A stretch of 29,113 nucleotides of DNA from an uncultured Collinsella sp. (GTDB taxonomy: Bacteria; Actinomycetota; Coriobacteriia; Coriobacteriales; Coriobacteriaceae), in the NCBI GenBank assembly GCA_900755005.1, contig CAAEEX010000028.1:1-29113 (forward strand), read 5' to 3'. The translations under genes and the position numbers were made by a program. This document shows, piece by piece, positions 15,418 to 22,905 of this stretch. The notes under the pieces are model-generated. The model had not been told where the DNA came from. It searched no databases and saw nothing but the letters and a program-made list of their open reading frames with translations. How positions within the stretch are numbered: the stretch's first letter is position 1; every line of letters begins with the position of its first letter.

Positions 15418-15454
15418 GCGCGGGATCCGGGTTGCTGGGTCCCGCGCTTGTTTT
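15418..15454 (+). terminator. Hairpin with T-rich tail between nanE and rapZ
   Basis: The stem GCGCGGGA/TCCCGCGC (15418-15425, 15440-15447) with a 14-nt loop is followed by TTGTTTT. It can terminate nanE transcripts. Because it lies after a candidate -10 at 15394, it could also attenuate rapZ-whiA. Confidence 0.6.
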
Positions 15455-15467
15455 CGGGAGGCAGCAC

Positions 15468-16388
15468 ATGCAAAAGGGAGATGCCATGGATGCGGCGGAG
15501 CGCTCGGAGCGCATCCCCGATATCGTCATCATCACCGGAATGTCCGGATCGGGCCGCACGCAGGCCATGCACGTGTTCGAGGACATGGGCTATTTTTGCA
15601 TCGATAACCTGCCTCCGCGTCTGATCGCCCAGCTTGCCGAGCTCGTCGGCATTAATACGGGCGTGGGCAGGCATCTCGCCGTCACCTGCGATTTGCGTAG
15701 CCAGGGCTTGTTCGATGAGCTGCTCGATGCGGTCGCCGCGCTCGAAGAGCGCGAGATGAGCTGCGACATCGTGTTCCTGGAGGCTTCTGACGAGGTACTG
15801 ATTCGTCGCTACAGCGAAAATCGCCGCCGTCATCCCATTGCCAAGCCGGGGGAGACTACGGCCGATGCGATTCAGCGCGAGCGCCTGCAGCTGCAGGGTG
15901 TGCGCGATCGAGCCGATATGATTATCGACACGAGCCGCCTACGCACCTCTGCGCTGCGCAACAAATTGCGCATGGCGTTCTCCGAGTTGTCCGACCAGCA
16001 GCTCATGGACGTTCACGTGTTCTCGTTTGGCTTTAAGCACGGTATGCCCGTCGAGGCGGACATTATGATTGACGTTCGCTTCCTGCCCAATCCGTTCTAC
16101 GATCCCGAGATGCGCACCATGACCGGTCTCGATAAGAAAGTCTCCGACTTTGTTCTGGACCATCCCAAGACGCAGGAGTTCTGGAAGGCCTGGACGCAGC
16201 TGCTCGATACGGTCATGCCCGGTTATATCGCAGAGGGCAAGCCGCAGCTTTCTATTGCCATCGGTTGCACGGGCGGTCAGCACCGCAGCGTTGCCATCGC
16301 CGAGGCCACGGCACGTTATTTGGAAGGCGCCCAGTATCACGTGAGCATTTCCCATCGCGACTTGTCGCGCGCCAACACGAAAGCATAG
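15468..16388 (+). CDS. rapZ: RNase adapter RapZ / YvcJ-family nucleotide-binding protein
   Basis: This 306-residue P-loop protein of the RapZ/YvcJ family binds nucleotides; in E. coli it controls glmS mRNA turnover and so amino-sugar synthesis, while the role in actinobacteria is less clear. The P-loop reads GMSGSGRT, with arginine at the usual lysine position; from memory this also occurs in actinobacterial members. Other markers are YFCIDNLPP, FLEASDEVLIRRYSENRRRHP, FSFGFKHGMPVEADIMIDVRFLPNP and the C-terminal GCTGGQHRSV. ATG 15468 has GGGAGG 6 nt upstream; ATG 15486, with AGGGAG upstream, is equally possible and removes six residues. whiA begins 6 nt later; the yvcK gene usually found between them is absent. 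Confidence 0.92.
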   Translation: MQKGDAMDAAERSERIPDIVIITGMSGSGRTQAMHVFEDMGYFCIDNLPPRLIAQLAELVGINTGVGRHLAVTCDLRSQGLFDELLDAVAALEEREMSCDIVFLEASDEVLIRRYSENRRRHPIAKPGETTADAIQRERLQLQGVRDRADMIIDTSRLRTSALRNKLRMAFSELSDQQLMDVHVFSFGFKHGMPVEADIMIDVRFLPNPFYDPEMRTMTGLDKKVSDFVLDHPKTQEFWKAWTQLLDTVMPGYIAEGKPQLSIAIGCTGGQHRSVAIAEATARYLEGAQYHVSISHRDLSRANTKA

Positions 16389-16394
16389 GCCTGC

Positions 16395-17324
16395 ATGTCG
16401 TTTACCGCCGAGGTGCGTGACGAGCTTGCGCGCTGCGAACCCGAATGTGAATACTGCGATTTGTCGACGCTTGCCGCCCTGACGCGTGTGAGCGGTACGC
16501 TTTCGTTGGCCGGCTCCGGGCGGTATCGTTTGACGGTCGCGACCGAGACGGGAGCCGTCGCGCGCACGATGATCACGCTGACGCATCGCATTCTTAAGCT
16601 CAAAACGGAATTCACCGTTCGTAAATCGGTCTTGCATAAGGTCCGTAACTATCTCATTACCCTGCCCGATCAACCCGACCTGGACAAGGCTCTGGTGCTG
16701 CTGGGCATTCTAGACCGCAGGGGAGGGCTCGTTGCTGGTGTTCCCCGACACATCGTTGCCCGTCCCTGCTGCAGGCTTGCCTACATCCGCGGCGCGCTCA
16801 TCGCGGGCGGCTTCGTGGCCGATCCACGCGGCGATTTTCATTTGGAGATCGCGGTGCAGGGCGAGCAATATGCTAAGGGGCTTTGCGACCTGTTGGGGCA
16901 GATTGGGGTCCATGCTCGTGTTAATGCACGGCGGGGGTCATATGCCGTGTACATTAAGAGCGCCGAGGAAATCGAGCATCTATTAAAGCTGATTGGTGCC
17001 AAGCGCAGCGTTGCCGAGATTGAGGAGGCGCGCGCGGTCAAGTTGGTTAAGAACGATGTGAACCGTCGCGTGAACGCCGAGCTCGCCAACCAGACCAGAA
17101 GCGCCGGTGCTGCCCAACATCAGCTTGCGCTTATCGATGAGCTCGAGCAGCGCGGCCTTCGCGATGCGCTTCCGGATGCCTTGGCGGTCTTTTGCGACCT
17201 GCGCGAGCGCTATCCCGATCTGTCGCTGCGTGATTTAGGGGAGATGGCTGACCCTCCCTTGTCGAAGTCGGCCCTCTACCATCGAGTTTTGAGGCTTGAA
17301 AAGCTCATTGAAGCAAATCGGTAG
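16395..17324 (+). CDS. whiA: DNA-binding protein WhiA
   Basis: This 309-residue member of the WhiA family combines a LAGLIDADG homing-endonuclease-like fold, here degenerate and not expected to cut DNA, with a C-terminal helix-turn-helix. In Streptomyces WhiA works with WhiB in sporulation; in non-sporulating bacteria it influences division and chromosome segregation. Visible parts are the N-terminal MSFTAEVRDELAR, the CCRLAYIRGALIAGG segment of the endonuclease-like half, KNDVNRRVNAELANQ linking the halves, and the HTH around LSLRDLGEMADPPLSKSALYHRV. The ribosome-binding site is weak (AGG before ATG 16395), so translation is probably coupled to rapZ, whose stop lies 6 nt upstream. Full length for the family. 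Confidence 0.94.
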   Translation: MSFTAEVRDELARCEPECEYCDLSTLAALTRVSGTLSLAGSGRYRLTVATETGAVARTMITLTHRILKLKTEFTVRKSVLHKVRNYLITLPDQPDLDKALVLLGILDRRGGLVAGVPRHIVARPCCRLAYIRGALIAGGFVADPRGDFHLEIAVQGEQYAKGLCDLLGQIGVHARVNARRGSYAVYIKSAEEIEHLLKLIGAKRSVAEIEEARAVKLVKNDVNRRVNAELANQTRSAGAAQHQLALIDELEQRGLRDALPDALAVFCDLRERYPDLSLRDLGEMADPPLSKSALYHRVLRLEKLIEANR

Positions 17325-17517
17325 TTTAAAGTATCGACTTATATACGGATTTAGCTGCTATTTTATTCTTTAAAACGTTTTAACGTAAATTTGATTTTCA
17401 ATTTCGACTATTCTCGTGAAATTCAAGTCAAAAAAAAGGTATATTAGGCGAGTGGTTAGTTTGTGGGCCTCAACGGCGGGCGCTGTAGCTTGCGGGGGCC
17501 TTACGAAAGGAGACACA
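17325..17517 (+). promoter_or_regulatory. Control region of gap
   Basis: This 193-nt AT-rich gap holds a perfect 14-bp palindrome, TTAAAACGTTTTAA (17370-17383), an imperfect dyad (about 17391-17405 with 17417-17430), and a good -10-like TATATT (17440-17445) with no clear -35. A purine-rich GAAAGGAGA (17504-17512) precedes ATG 17518. The palindrome has the AACGTT centre common in LacI/GalR-type operators, the class that includes CcpA. Regulation by such a protein is an inference. Confidence 0.5.
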
Positions 17518-18543
17518 ATGGCAGTAAAGGTTGCTATTAACGGCTTCGGTCGCATCGGTCGTCTGGCTTTCCGTCAGATGTTCGGTCATGAGGGCTCCGA
17601 GATCGTCGCTATCAACGACCTCACCTCTCCCGATATGCTCGCTTACCTGCTGAAGTACGACTCCACGCAGGGCAACTACGCTCGCGATCACGAGGTCGTT
17701 GCTGGCGAGGATTCCATCACCGTTGACGGCAAGGAGATCAAGATCTACAAGGAGGCCGACGCCAACAACCTGCCTTGGGGCGACCTCGACGTCGACGTCG
17801 TTCTCGAGTGCACCGGCTTCTACACCAGCAAGGCTAAGGCTCAGGCCCACATCAACGCTGGCGCCAAGAAGGTCGTCATCTCCGCTCCGGCCGGCAGCGA
17901 TCTGCCCACCATCGTGTACAACGTCAACCACGAGACGCTGACCGCTGAGGACAACATCATCTCCGCTGCTTCCTGCACCACCAACTGCCTCGCCCCGATG
18001 GCCAAGGGTCTGAACGACTTCGCTCCCATCGTGTCCGGCATCATGACCACCATTCACGCCTGGACCGGCGACCAGATGCCGCTCGACGGCCCGCAGCGCA
18101 AGGGCAACAAGCGTCGTAGCCGCGCCTGCGCCGTCAACATCGTCCCCAACACCACCGGTGCTGCCAAGGCTATCGGCCTGGTTCTCCCCGAGCTCAACGG
18201 TAAGCTCATCGGTGCCGCCCAGCGCGTCCCGACGCCGACCGGCTCCATCACCAACCTCTACGCTGTCGTTGACAAGAAGGTCACCGTCGACGAGGTCAAC
18301 GCCGCTATGAAGGCCTACGCTTCCACCATCTCCGAGACCTTCGGTTACAACGAGGACGACATCGTCTCCACCGACATCATCGGCGAGACCCACGGCTCCA
18401 TCTTCGACGCCACTCAGACCATGTGCTCTGACCTCGGCAACGGCCAGACCCTCGTTCAGGTCACCTCTTGGTACGACAACGAGAACTCCTACACCTCTCA
18501 GATGGTCCGCACCATCAAGTACTTCGAGAAGTTCGTTGCTTAA
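17518..18543 (+). CDS. gap: Glyceraldehyde-3-phosphate dehydrogenase, type I
   Basis: This 341-residue enzyme oxidises glyceraldehyde-3-phosphate to 1,3-bisphosphoglycerate with NAD in glycolysis. The Rossmann motif INGFGRIGR (7-15) and D34 in INDL point to NAD preference. Catalytic C153 lies in SAASCTTNC and H180 in TTIHAWTGDQ; the S-loop QRKGNKRRSRACAVNIVP resembles Firmicutes-type GapA. The strong GAAAGGAGA site at ATG 17518 and near-uniform preferred codons indicate very high expression. An in-frame ATT-rich upstream extension lacks a site and is not used. A strong terminator follows, although pgk lies only 140 nt downstream, which would allow separate control of gap. Confidence 0.97.
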   Translation: MAVKVAINGFGRIGRLAFRQMFGHEGSEIVAINDLTSPDMLAYLLKYDSTQGNYARDHEVVAGEDSITVDGKEIKIYKEADANNLPWGDLDVDVVLECTGFYTSKAKAQAHINAGAKKVVISAPAGSDLPTIVYNVNHETLTAEDNIISAASCTTNCLAPMAKGLNDFAPIVSGIMTTIHAWTGDQMPLDGPQRKGNKRRSRACAVNIVPNTTGAAKAIGLVLPELNGKLIGAAQRVPTPTGSITNLYAVVDKKVTVDEVNAAMKAYASTISETFGYNEDDIVSTDIIGETHGSIFDATQTMCSDLGNGQTLVQVTSWYDNENSYTSQMVRTIKYFEKFVA

Positions 18544-18580
18544 TTTAGCTTTTAGCGAATAGCTCGTTGAGCGTCTAAAG

Positions 18581-18627
18581 AAGGGCGCGGCCTCATAGGG
18601 CTTACACCCTAGGGTCGCGCCCTTTTT
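18581..18627 (+). terminator. Rho-independent terminator after gap
   Basis: A long stem starts with AAGGGCGCG/CGCGCCCTT (18581-18589, 18616-18624), with a G-T wobble and more pairs inside, including TAGGG/CCCTA at the tip. A five-T run follows at 18623-18627. Confidence 0.85.
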
Positions 18628-18637
18628 ATAGGAAATC

Positions 18638-18660
18638 GTCTGCCGTAATGGGAGGCAGAC
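18638..18660 (+). promoter_or_regulatory. Small hairpin in the pgk leader
   Basis: A 7-bp stem GTCTGCC/GGCAGAC with a 9-nt loop lies 23 nt before the pgk start. The role is unknown; it could be a 5' stabiliser of a processed gap-pgk transcript or a protein-binding dyad. Confidence 0.35.
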
Positions 18661-18683
18661 ACGTACGAAAGGTAGAAGCAAAC

Positions 18684-19874
18684 ATGGCCTTTACCAAGAA
18701 GACCGTCCGCGACATCGATGTCGACGGCAAGCGCGTTCTCGTCCGCGTTGACTTCAACGTGCCTATCAAGGATGGCGTCGTTGGCGACACCACCCGCATC
18801 AAGGCTGCCCTGCCCACCATCAACTACCTCGTTGAGCACAACGCTCGCGTCATCCTCATGAGCCACCTCGGCCGTCCCGATGGCACCGGCTTCCAGCCCG
18901 AGCTCTCCCTTGAGCCTGTCGCCAAGAAGCTCGCTGAGCTCTCTGGTCTCGATGTTGCCTTTGTCGCCGACACCTACGGCGAGAAGGCTGCTGAGGCTGT
19001 TGCCGCCGTCGAGCCGGGCAAGGTCCTCGTTCTCGAGAACGTCCGTTTTGACAAGCGTGAGAAGAAGAACGATCCCGAGATCGCCAAGAAGCTCGCTTCC
19101 TATGGTGACGTCTTCGTTCTCGATGCTTTCGGTACCGCTCACCGCGCCCAGGGTTCCGTCGTGGGTCCCGCCGCTTACCTGCCTGCCGTCGCCGGCTTCC
19201 TGCTCGAGAAGGAGGTCGACACGCTGACTGGCATCTTCGCCGAGCCCGAGCGCCCCTTCGTCGCTATCGTCGGCGGTTCCAAGGTTTCCTCCAAGATCGG
19301 CGTTCTCGATCACCTCATCGACTCCGCTGATACCCTGATCATCGGTGGCGGCATGGCCTACACCTTCTTCCTGGCTCAGGGCCTGACCGTCGGTCAGTCC
19401 CTCAAGGAAGAGGACTGGGTCGAGCGCGCTGGCGAGATGCTCAAGAAGGCCGAGGAGAAGGGCGTCAAGATCCTGCTCCCCATCGACAACCGCGTTGCCG
19501 ATCACTTTGGCGAGGACGCTGTCCCCGAGGTTGTCGCTTCCGACGCTATCCCCGACGATCGTGAGGGCATGGACATCGGCCCCAAGACCGAGGAGCTTTA
19601 CGCCGAGGCCGTCAAGGGTGCCAAGACCGTGTTCTGGAACGGCCCCATGGGTGTCTTCGAGTTCGACAACTTCGCTCACGGCACCCAGGCTATCGCCGAG
19701 GCCGTCGCCGAGGCCGACTGCACCTCGATCATCGGCGGTGGCGACTCTGTCGCGGCTGTCAACAAGTTCAACCTGGCCGACAAGATGAGCTGGATCTCCA
19801 CCGGTGGTGGCGCTTCCATGGAGCTCGTCGAGGGTAAGGCCCTGCCCGGAGTGGAGGCGCTTCTCGATGCCTAA
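18684..19874 (+). CDS. pgk: Phosphoglycerate kinase
   Basis: This 396-residue two-domain kinase makes ATP from 1,3-bisphosphoglycerate in glycolysis. Substrate-binding RVDFNVP (21-27), HLGRP, and ENVRF are in the N-domain; VGGSKVSSKIGVL, FWNGPMGVFE and the nucleotide-site loop GGGDSVAAVNKF are in the C-domain. ATG 18684 is chosen with GAAAGG at 18667-18672; an in-frame ATG at 18648 falls inside a leader hairpin and adds twelve residues unlike the family. Length is normal. The stop overlaps the tpiA start by 8 nt, so these two are coupled. Preferred codons indicate high expression. Confidence 0.97.
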   Translation: MAFTKKTVRDIDVDGKRVLVRVDFNVPIKDGVVGDTTRIKAALPTINYLVEHNARVILMSHLGRPDGTGFQPELSLEPVAKKLAELSGLDVAFVADTYGEKAAEAVAAVEPGKVLVLENVRFDKREKKNDPEIAKKLASYGDVFVLDAFGTAHRAQGSVVGPAAYLPAVAGFLLEKEVDTLTGIFAEPERPFVAIVGGSKVSSKIGVLDHLIDSADTLIIGGGMAYTFFLAQGLTVGQSLKEEDWVERAGEMLKKAEEKGVKILLPIDNRVADHFGEDAVPEVVASDAIPDDREGMDIGPKTEELYAEAVKGAKTVFWNGPMGVFEFDNFAHGTQAIAEAVAEADCTSIIGGGDSVAAVNKFNLADKMSWISTGGGASMELVEGKALPGVEALLDA

Positions 19875-20634
19875 TCGCACCCTTCTTATCGCTGGTAACT
19901 GGAAGATGAACAACGACGTCGCTGAGGCCGCCAAGCTCGCCGACGAGCTGGCTCAGGCTCTGCCCGAGGTTCCGGCTGGCGTCGAGGTGCTCGTCTGCCC
20001 TCCGACCATTGACATCACCACGGTTCATGACCGCATTCAGGCTGCCCCCATCGCCCTCGGTGCACAGAACGTGTACTGGGAGGCCAAGGGTGCCTTCACC
20101 GGTGAGTCCTCTTGCGACATGCTCAAGTCCGCTGGCTGCACCTACTGCATCATCGGCCACTCCGAGCGTCGCGACTACTTCCACGAGACCGACGAGGACC
20201 AGAACAAGAAGGCCAAGGCCCTCGTTGCCGCCGGTCTTGTTCCCGTCTTCTGCTGCGGCGAGTCCCTCGAGGTCCGCGAGGCTGGCACCTATGTCGAGCA
20301 CGTCGTGAACCAGGTCAAGGCTGGCCTTGCTGGTCTTGAGATCACCTGCCCCAAGCAGGTCGTCGTCGCCTACGAGCCCATCTGGGCCATCGGCACCGGA
20401 AAGACCGCTACCGCTGAGGACGCCCAGGAGGTCTGCGGCGCTATCCGTGAGACCCTCAAGGAGATGTTTGGCGAGGAGCTCGCCGACGGTATCCGCGTCC
20501 TGTACGGTGGTTCCGCTAAGCCCGGCAACATTGCCGAGCTCGTCGCCAAGCCCGACGTTGACGGCGCCCTCGTGGGCGGCGCTTCGCTCAAGGCTGCCGA
20601 CTTCGCCTCTATGGTCGTCAAGGCAGGCGAGTAG
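19867..20634 (+). CDS. tpiA: Triosephosphate isomerase
   Basis: This 255-residue TIM-barrel enzyme interconverts dihydroxyacetone phosphate and glyceraldehyde-3-phosphate. N11 and K13 (GNWKMN), electrophile H98 (IGHSERR) and base E170 (AYEPIWAIGTG) are all present, as is the phosphate-binding YGGSAKPGN. ATG 19867 overlaps the pgk stop and has GGAGG 9 nt upstream. An in-frame GTG further up would add 21 residues encoded within pgk and is rejected. gpmI follows after 5 nt. The order pgk-tpiA-gpmI resembles Firmicutes operons, while the surrounding rapZ-whiA-gap and secG order is actinobacterial. Confidence 0.97.
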   Translation: MPNRTLLIAGNWKMNNDVAEAAKLADELAQALPEVPAGVEVLVCPPTIDITTVHDRIQAAPIALGAQNVYWEAKGAFTGESSCDMLKSAGCTYCIIGHSERRDYFHETDEDQNKKAKALVAAGLVPVFCCGESLEVREAGTYVEHVVNQVKAGLAGLEITCPKQVVVAYEPIWAIGTGKTATAEDAQEVCGAIRETLKEMFGEELADGIRVLYGGSAKPGNIAELVAKPDVDGALVGGASLKAADFASMVVKAGE

Positions 20635-20639
20635 GACAT

Positions 20640-22193
20640 ATGGCACAGCGTCATCTTCCTGCACTCCTGATCATCATGGATGGCTGCGGCCTTGCTCCGG
20701 CCGATGGCGAGAACGCCGTCGCCGCTGCCAAGACGCCCTTCCTTGATAGCCTGTACGAGAAGTATCCTCACACCACGCTCGGTGCTTCGGGCGAGGACGT
20801 GGGCCTTCCCGACGGTCAGATGGGCAACTCCGAGGTAGGCCACCTCAACATCGGTGCCGGCCGCATCGTGTTCCAGGAGCTTTCGCGCATCAACAATGCC
20901 ATCAAGGACGGCTCCATCGCCAAGAACGAGGTCTTCGTCAAGGCTATGGACGACGTCAAGGCTGACGGCAAGACTCTCCACCTCATGGGCCTTATGAGCC
21001 CTGGCGGTGTTCATTCTCACATGAACCACGTCGAGGCTCTGGTCAAGATGGCTGCCCAGCATGGCGTCAAGACCGTTCGCGTCCACGCCTTCATGGATGG
21101 CCGCGACGTTGACCCGCAGTCCGGTGCCGGCTACATGAGCGAGTTCTGCGCCTTCCTGGCTAAGATCTCCGAGGAGACCGGTTGCGACGCTCGCGTTGCC
21201 ACCGTTTCGGGCCGCTATTGGGCCATGGACCGCGACAACCGTTGGGAGCGCATCCAGCGCGCCTACGACGTCATGGTTAACGCGTCCGATGCCGATACCG
21301 ACCCCGTTGCCGGTATCAAGGCCTACTACGAGAAGGATCCGCGCGGCGACGAGTTCGTCGAGCCTTTCGCGGCCCACAACGAGGGCATCCACGAGGGCGA
21401 CGCGGCCATCTTCTTCAACTTCCGTCCCGACCGCGCTCGTCAGATGACCCGCGTGTTCACGGACAAGGAGTTCGATGGCTTTGAGCGCGAGCAGATTAAG
21501 CTCTCGCACTTCGTGACGATGACCGAGTACGATCCGACGTTTGACGTCGAGGTCGCCTTCCCCAAGACGTTCCCCGAGAACGTCCTGGCCGACGTTATCG
21601 CCGCCAATGGCCTGAAGCAGCTGCACACCGCCGAGACCGAGAAGTACGCCCACGTGACGTTCTTCCTCAACGGCGGCATCGAGGAGCCCAAGGAGGGCGA
21701 GGAGCGCGTGCTCGTCGCTTCCCCCAAGGTCGCTACCTACGATCTGCAGCCCGAGATGAGCGCTCCCGAGGTTACCGAGAAGCTTGTTGCCGCTATCAAC
21801 GAGGATCGCGCTGATTTCTACATCGTGAACTTCGCAAATTGCGACATGGTTGGTCACACCGGTGTCTTCGACGCTGCCGTTAAGGCCGTCGAGGCTGTTG
21901 ACGATGCCCTGTCCAAGGTTGTCCCGGCGATTCTCGCCAAGGGCGGCTTTGCGCTGATTACCGCCGATCACGGCAACGCCGATCACATGTTTGACGTTGC
22001 TTCCGACGGTTCCAAGCATCCGTTTACGGCTCACACCACCAACCGTGTGCCGTTCATCATCGTTGATGAGAAGGCGCAGCTCACCGGTATCGAGGACGGC
22101 CGTCTTTCCGATATCGCTCCGACCATGCTCACCATGGCTGGCATTGAGCCTTCCGCCGAGATGACGGGTCGCGTACTCGCCACCGAGGCCTAA
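20640..22193 (+). CDS. gpmI: 2,3-bisphosphoglycerate-independent phosphoglycerate mutase
   Basis: This 517-residue metalloenzyme of the alkaline-phosphatase superfamily interconverts 3- and 2-phosphoglycerate using two Mn ions. The metal and nucleophile motifs are intact: IIMDGCG (D14), MGNSEVGHLNIGAGR with phosphoserine S64, DGRDVDPQSG, SGRYWAMDRDNRWER, FFNFRPDRARQ, NCDMVGHTG and TADHGNADHM. Length is typical. The start ATG lies 5 nt after the tpiA stop; its Shine-Dalgarno (GTAGG) is modest, suggesting coupling to tpiA. A strong terminator at 22219-22253 closes the pgk-tpiA-gpmI unit. Enolase, the next pathway step, is not in the window. Confidence 0.97.
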   Translation: MAQRHLPALLIIMDGCGLAPADGENAVAAAKTPFLDSLYEKYPHTTLGASGEDVGLPDGQMGNSEVGHLNIGAGRIVFQELSRINNAIKDGSIAKNEVFVKAMDDVKADGKTLHLMGLMSPGGVHSHMNHVEALVKMAAQHGVKTVRVHAFMDGRDVDPQSGAGYMSEFCAFLAKISEETGCDARVATVSGRYWAMDRDNRWERIQRAYDVMVNASDADTDPVAGIKAYYEKDPRGDEFVEPFAAHNEGIHEGDAAIFFNFRPDRARQMTRVFTDKEFDGFEREQIKLSHFVTMTEYDPTFDVEVAFPKTFPENVLADVIAANGLKQLHTAETEKYAHVTFFLNGGIEEPKEGEERVLVASPKVATYDLQPEMSAPEVTEKLVAAINEDRADFYIVNFANCDMVGHTGVFDAAVKAVEAVDDALSKVVPAILAKGGFALITADHGNADHMFDVASDGSKHPFTAHTTNRVPFIIVDEKAQLTGIEDGRLSDIAPTMLTMAGIEPSAEMTGRVLATEA

Positions 22194-22218
22194 TAGAAAA
22201 CAAATACCGTTTTCTAGT

Positions 22219-22253
22219 AAGGGGGTTGTCCGCAACCGGACAACCCCCTTTTT
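22219..22253 (+). terminator. Strong rho-independent terminator after gpmI
   Basis: A 14-bp perfect stem (AAGGGGGTTGTCCG and its complement, 22219-22232 with 22237-22250), a 4-nt loop CAAC and a T-run. Outer AAATACC/GGTATTT repeats (22202-22208, 22254-22260) flank it. Confidence 0.92.
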
Positions 22254-22315
22254 GGTATTTCTGCCATTTCTACCCCGTCCCCAAATGGCAGGTGGGGGAG
22301 TGCTGGGGGTTGTGG

Positions 22316-22321
22316 TACAGT
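22316..22321 (+). promoter_or_regulatory. Candidate -10 box for secG
   Basis: TACAGT, preceded by TGG (TGGTACAGT), lies 36 nt before the secG start and after the gpmI terminator. It sits inside a small dyad, GTAC-A-GTAC. There is no clear -35, so confidence is low. Confidence 0.3.
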
Positions 22322-22357
22322 ACTGGAGTTTGAATTGTTCTATTAAGGAGCTTATCT

Positions 22358-22612
22358 ATGGGTCCGTTTCAGATTCTTCTGTTTGTCGTTTGGGCTGTCT
22401 CTGCCGTGGCGTTGACGATTCTCGTCCTGATGCATTCCGGTAAGGGCACCGGCGTTTCGGATATGATCGCTAGCTCGCTGTATAACTCCAGCTCTGCCAC
22501 GGGCGTCATGGAGCAGAACCTCGATCGCCTGACCGTCATCATGGCTGTCGTATTTGCCGTGTGTGTCGTTCTGTGCATGTTCTTCTTCCCGCAGGGCATC
22601 GTCGGCTACTAA
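22358..22612 (+). CDS. secG: Preprotein translocase subunit SecG
   Basis: This 84-residue protein has two hydrophobic helices (about 5-27 and 55-77), the SecG topology, and assists SecYEG in protein export through the inner membrane. The loop after helix 1, LMHSGKGTGVSDMIA, matches the family motif (usually QxGKGxGLS or HSGKGTGLS) closely. AAGGAG lies upstream of ATG 22358. In actinobacteria secG commonly follows tpiA; here gpmI stands between them, and a terminator on each side makes secG its own transcript. Confidence 0.92.
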   Translation: MGPFQILLFVVWAVSAVALTILVLMHSGKGTGVSDMIASSLYNSSSATGVMEQNLDRLTVIMAVVFAVCVVLCMFFFPQGIVGY

Positions 22613-22634
22613 GCATCGGCGTATATACGTTTGT

Positions 22635-22664
22635 AAAGGGTCCCGCACGTGCGGGACCCTTTTT
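22635..22664 (+). terminator. Rho-independent terminator after secG
   Basis: A perfect palindromic stem (AAAGGGTCCCGCAC and its complement, 22635-22662) has a minimal loop, followed by more T residues and TTGTTT. It is nearly symmetrical. Confidence 0.92.
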
Positions 22665-22905
22665 GTTTACAGACTTGTAACAGAGTCAAAATATCCCCAC
22701 ATACTTCGCCCAACTAAAGAAATTCTCGACCGTTAACCGGAATTAGCCCCAAATCGTGAATAAAATGCGCTACTGTATTGCAAAACGTTGGCCTGTTGTG
22801 CATAACCAGCCATAGCAGCGGGCGGCGTTTTGATGGTTCGGATCGGATTGTCTCGACATGTGTCCGACTGAACATTTCTTTGTCCTATCTCATAAGGAGG
22901 ATGGC
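22665..22905 (+). promoter_or_regulatory. Control region of the oligopeptide transporter operon
   Basis: No gene is seen here. It holds TAAAAT (22761-22766) and TACTGT (22771-22776) as -10 candidates, the motif CAAAACG (22781-22787) facing an inverted copy CGTTTTG (22826-22832), and AAGGAGG (22894-22900) as ribosome-binding site. The AAAACGTT core at 22782-22789 recurs before the first binding-protein gene and before gap. Confidence 0.45.

Noticed and set aside
17325..17517. A riboswitch upstream of gap
   Set aside because: The region is AT-rich with a palindrome and a promoter-like box. I see no multi-helix structure after the probable start.
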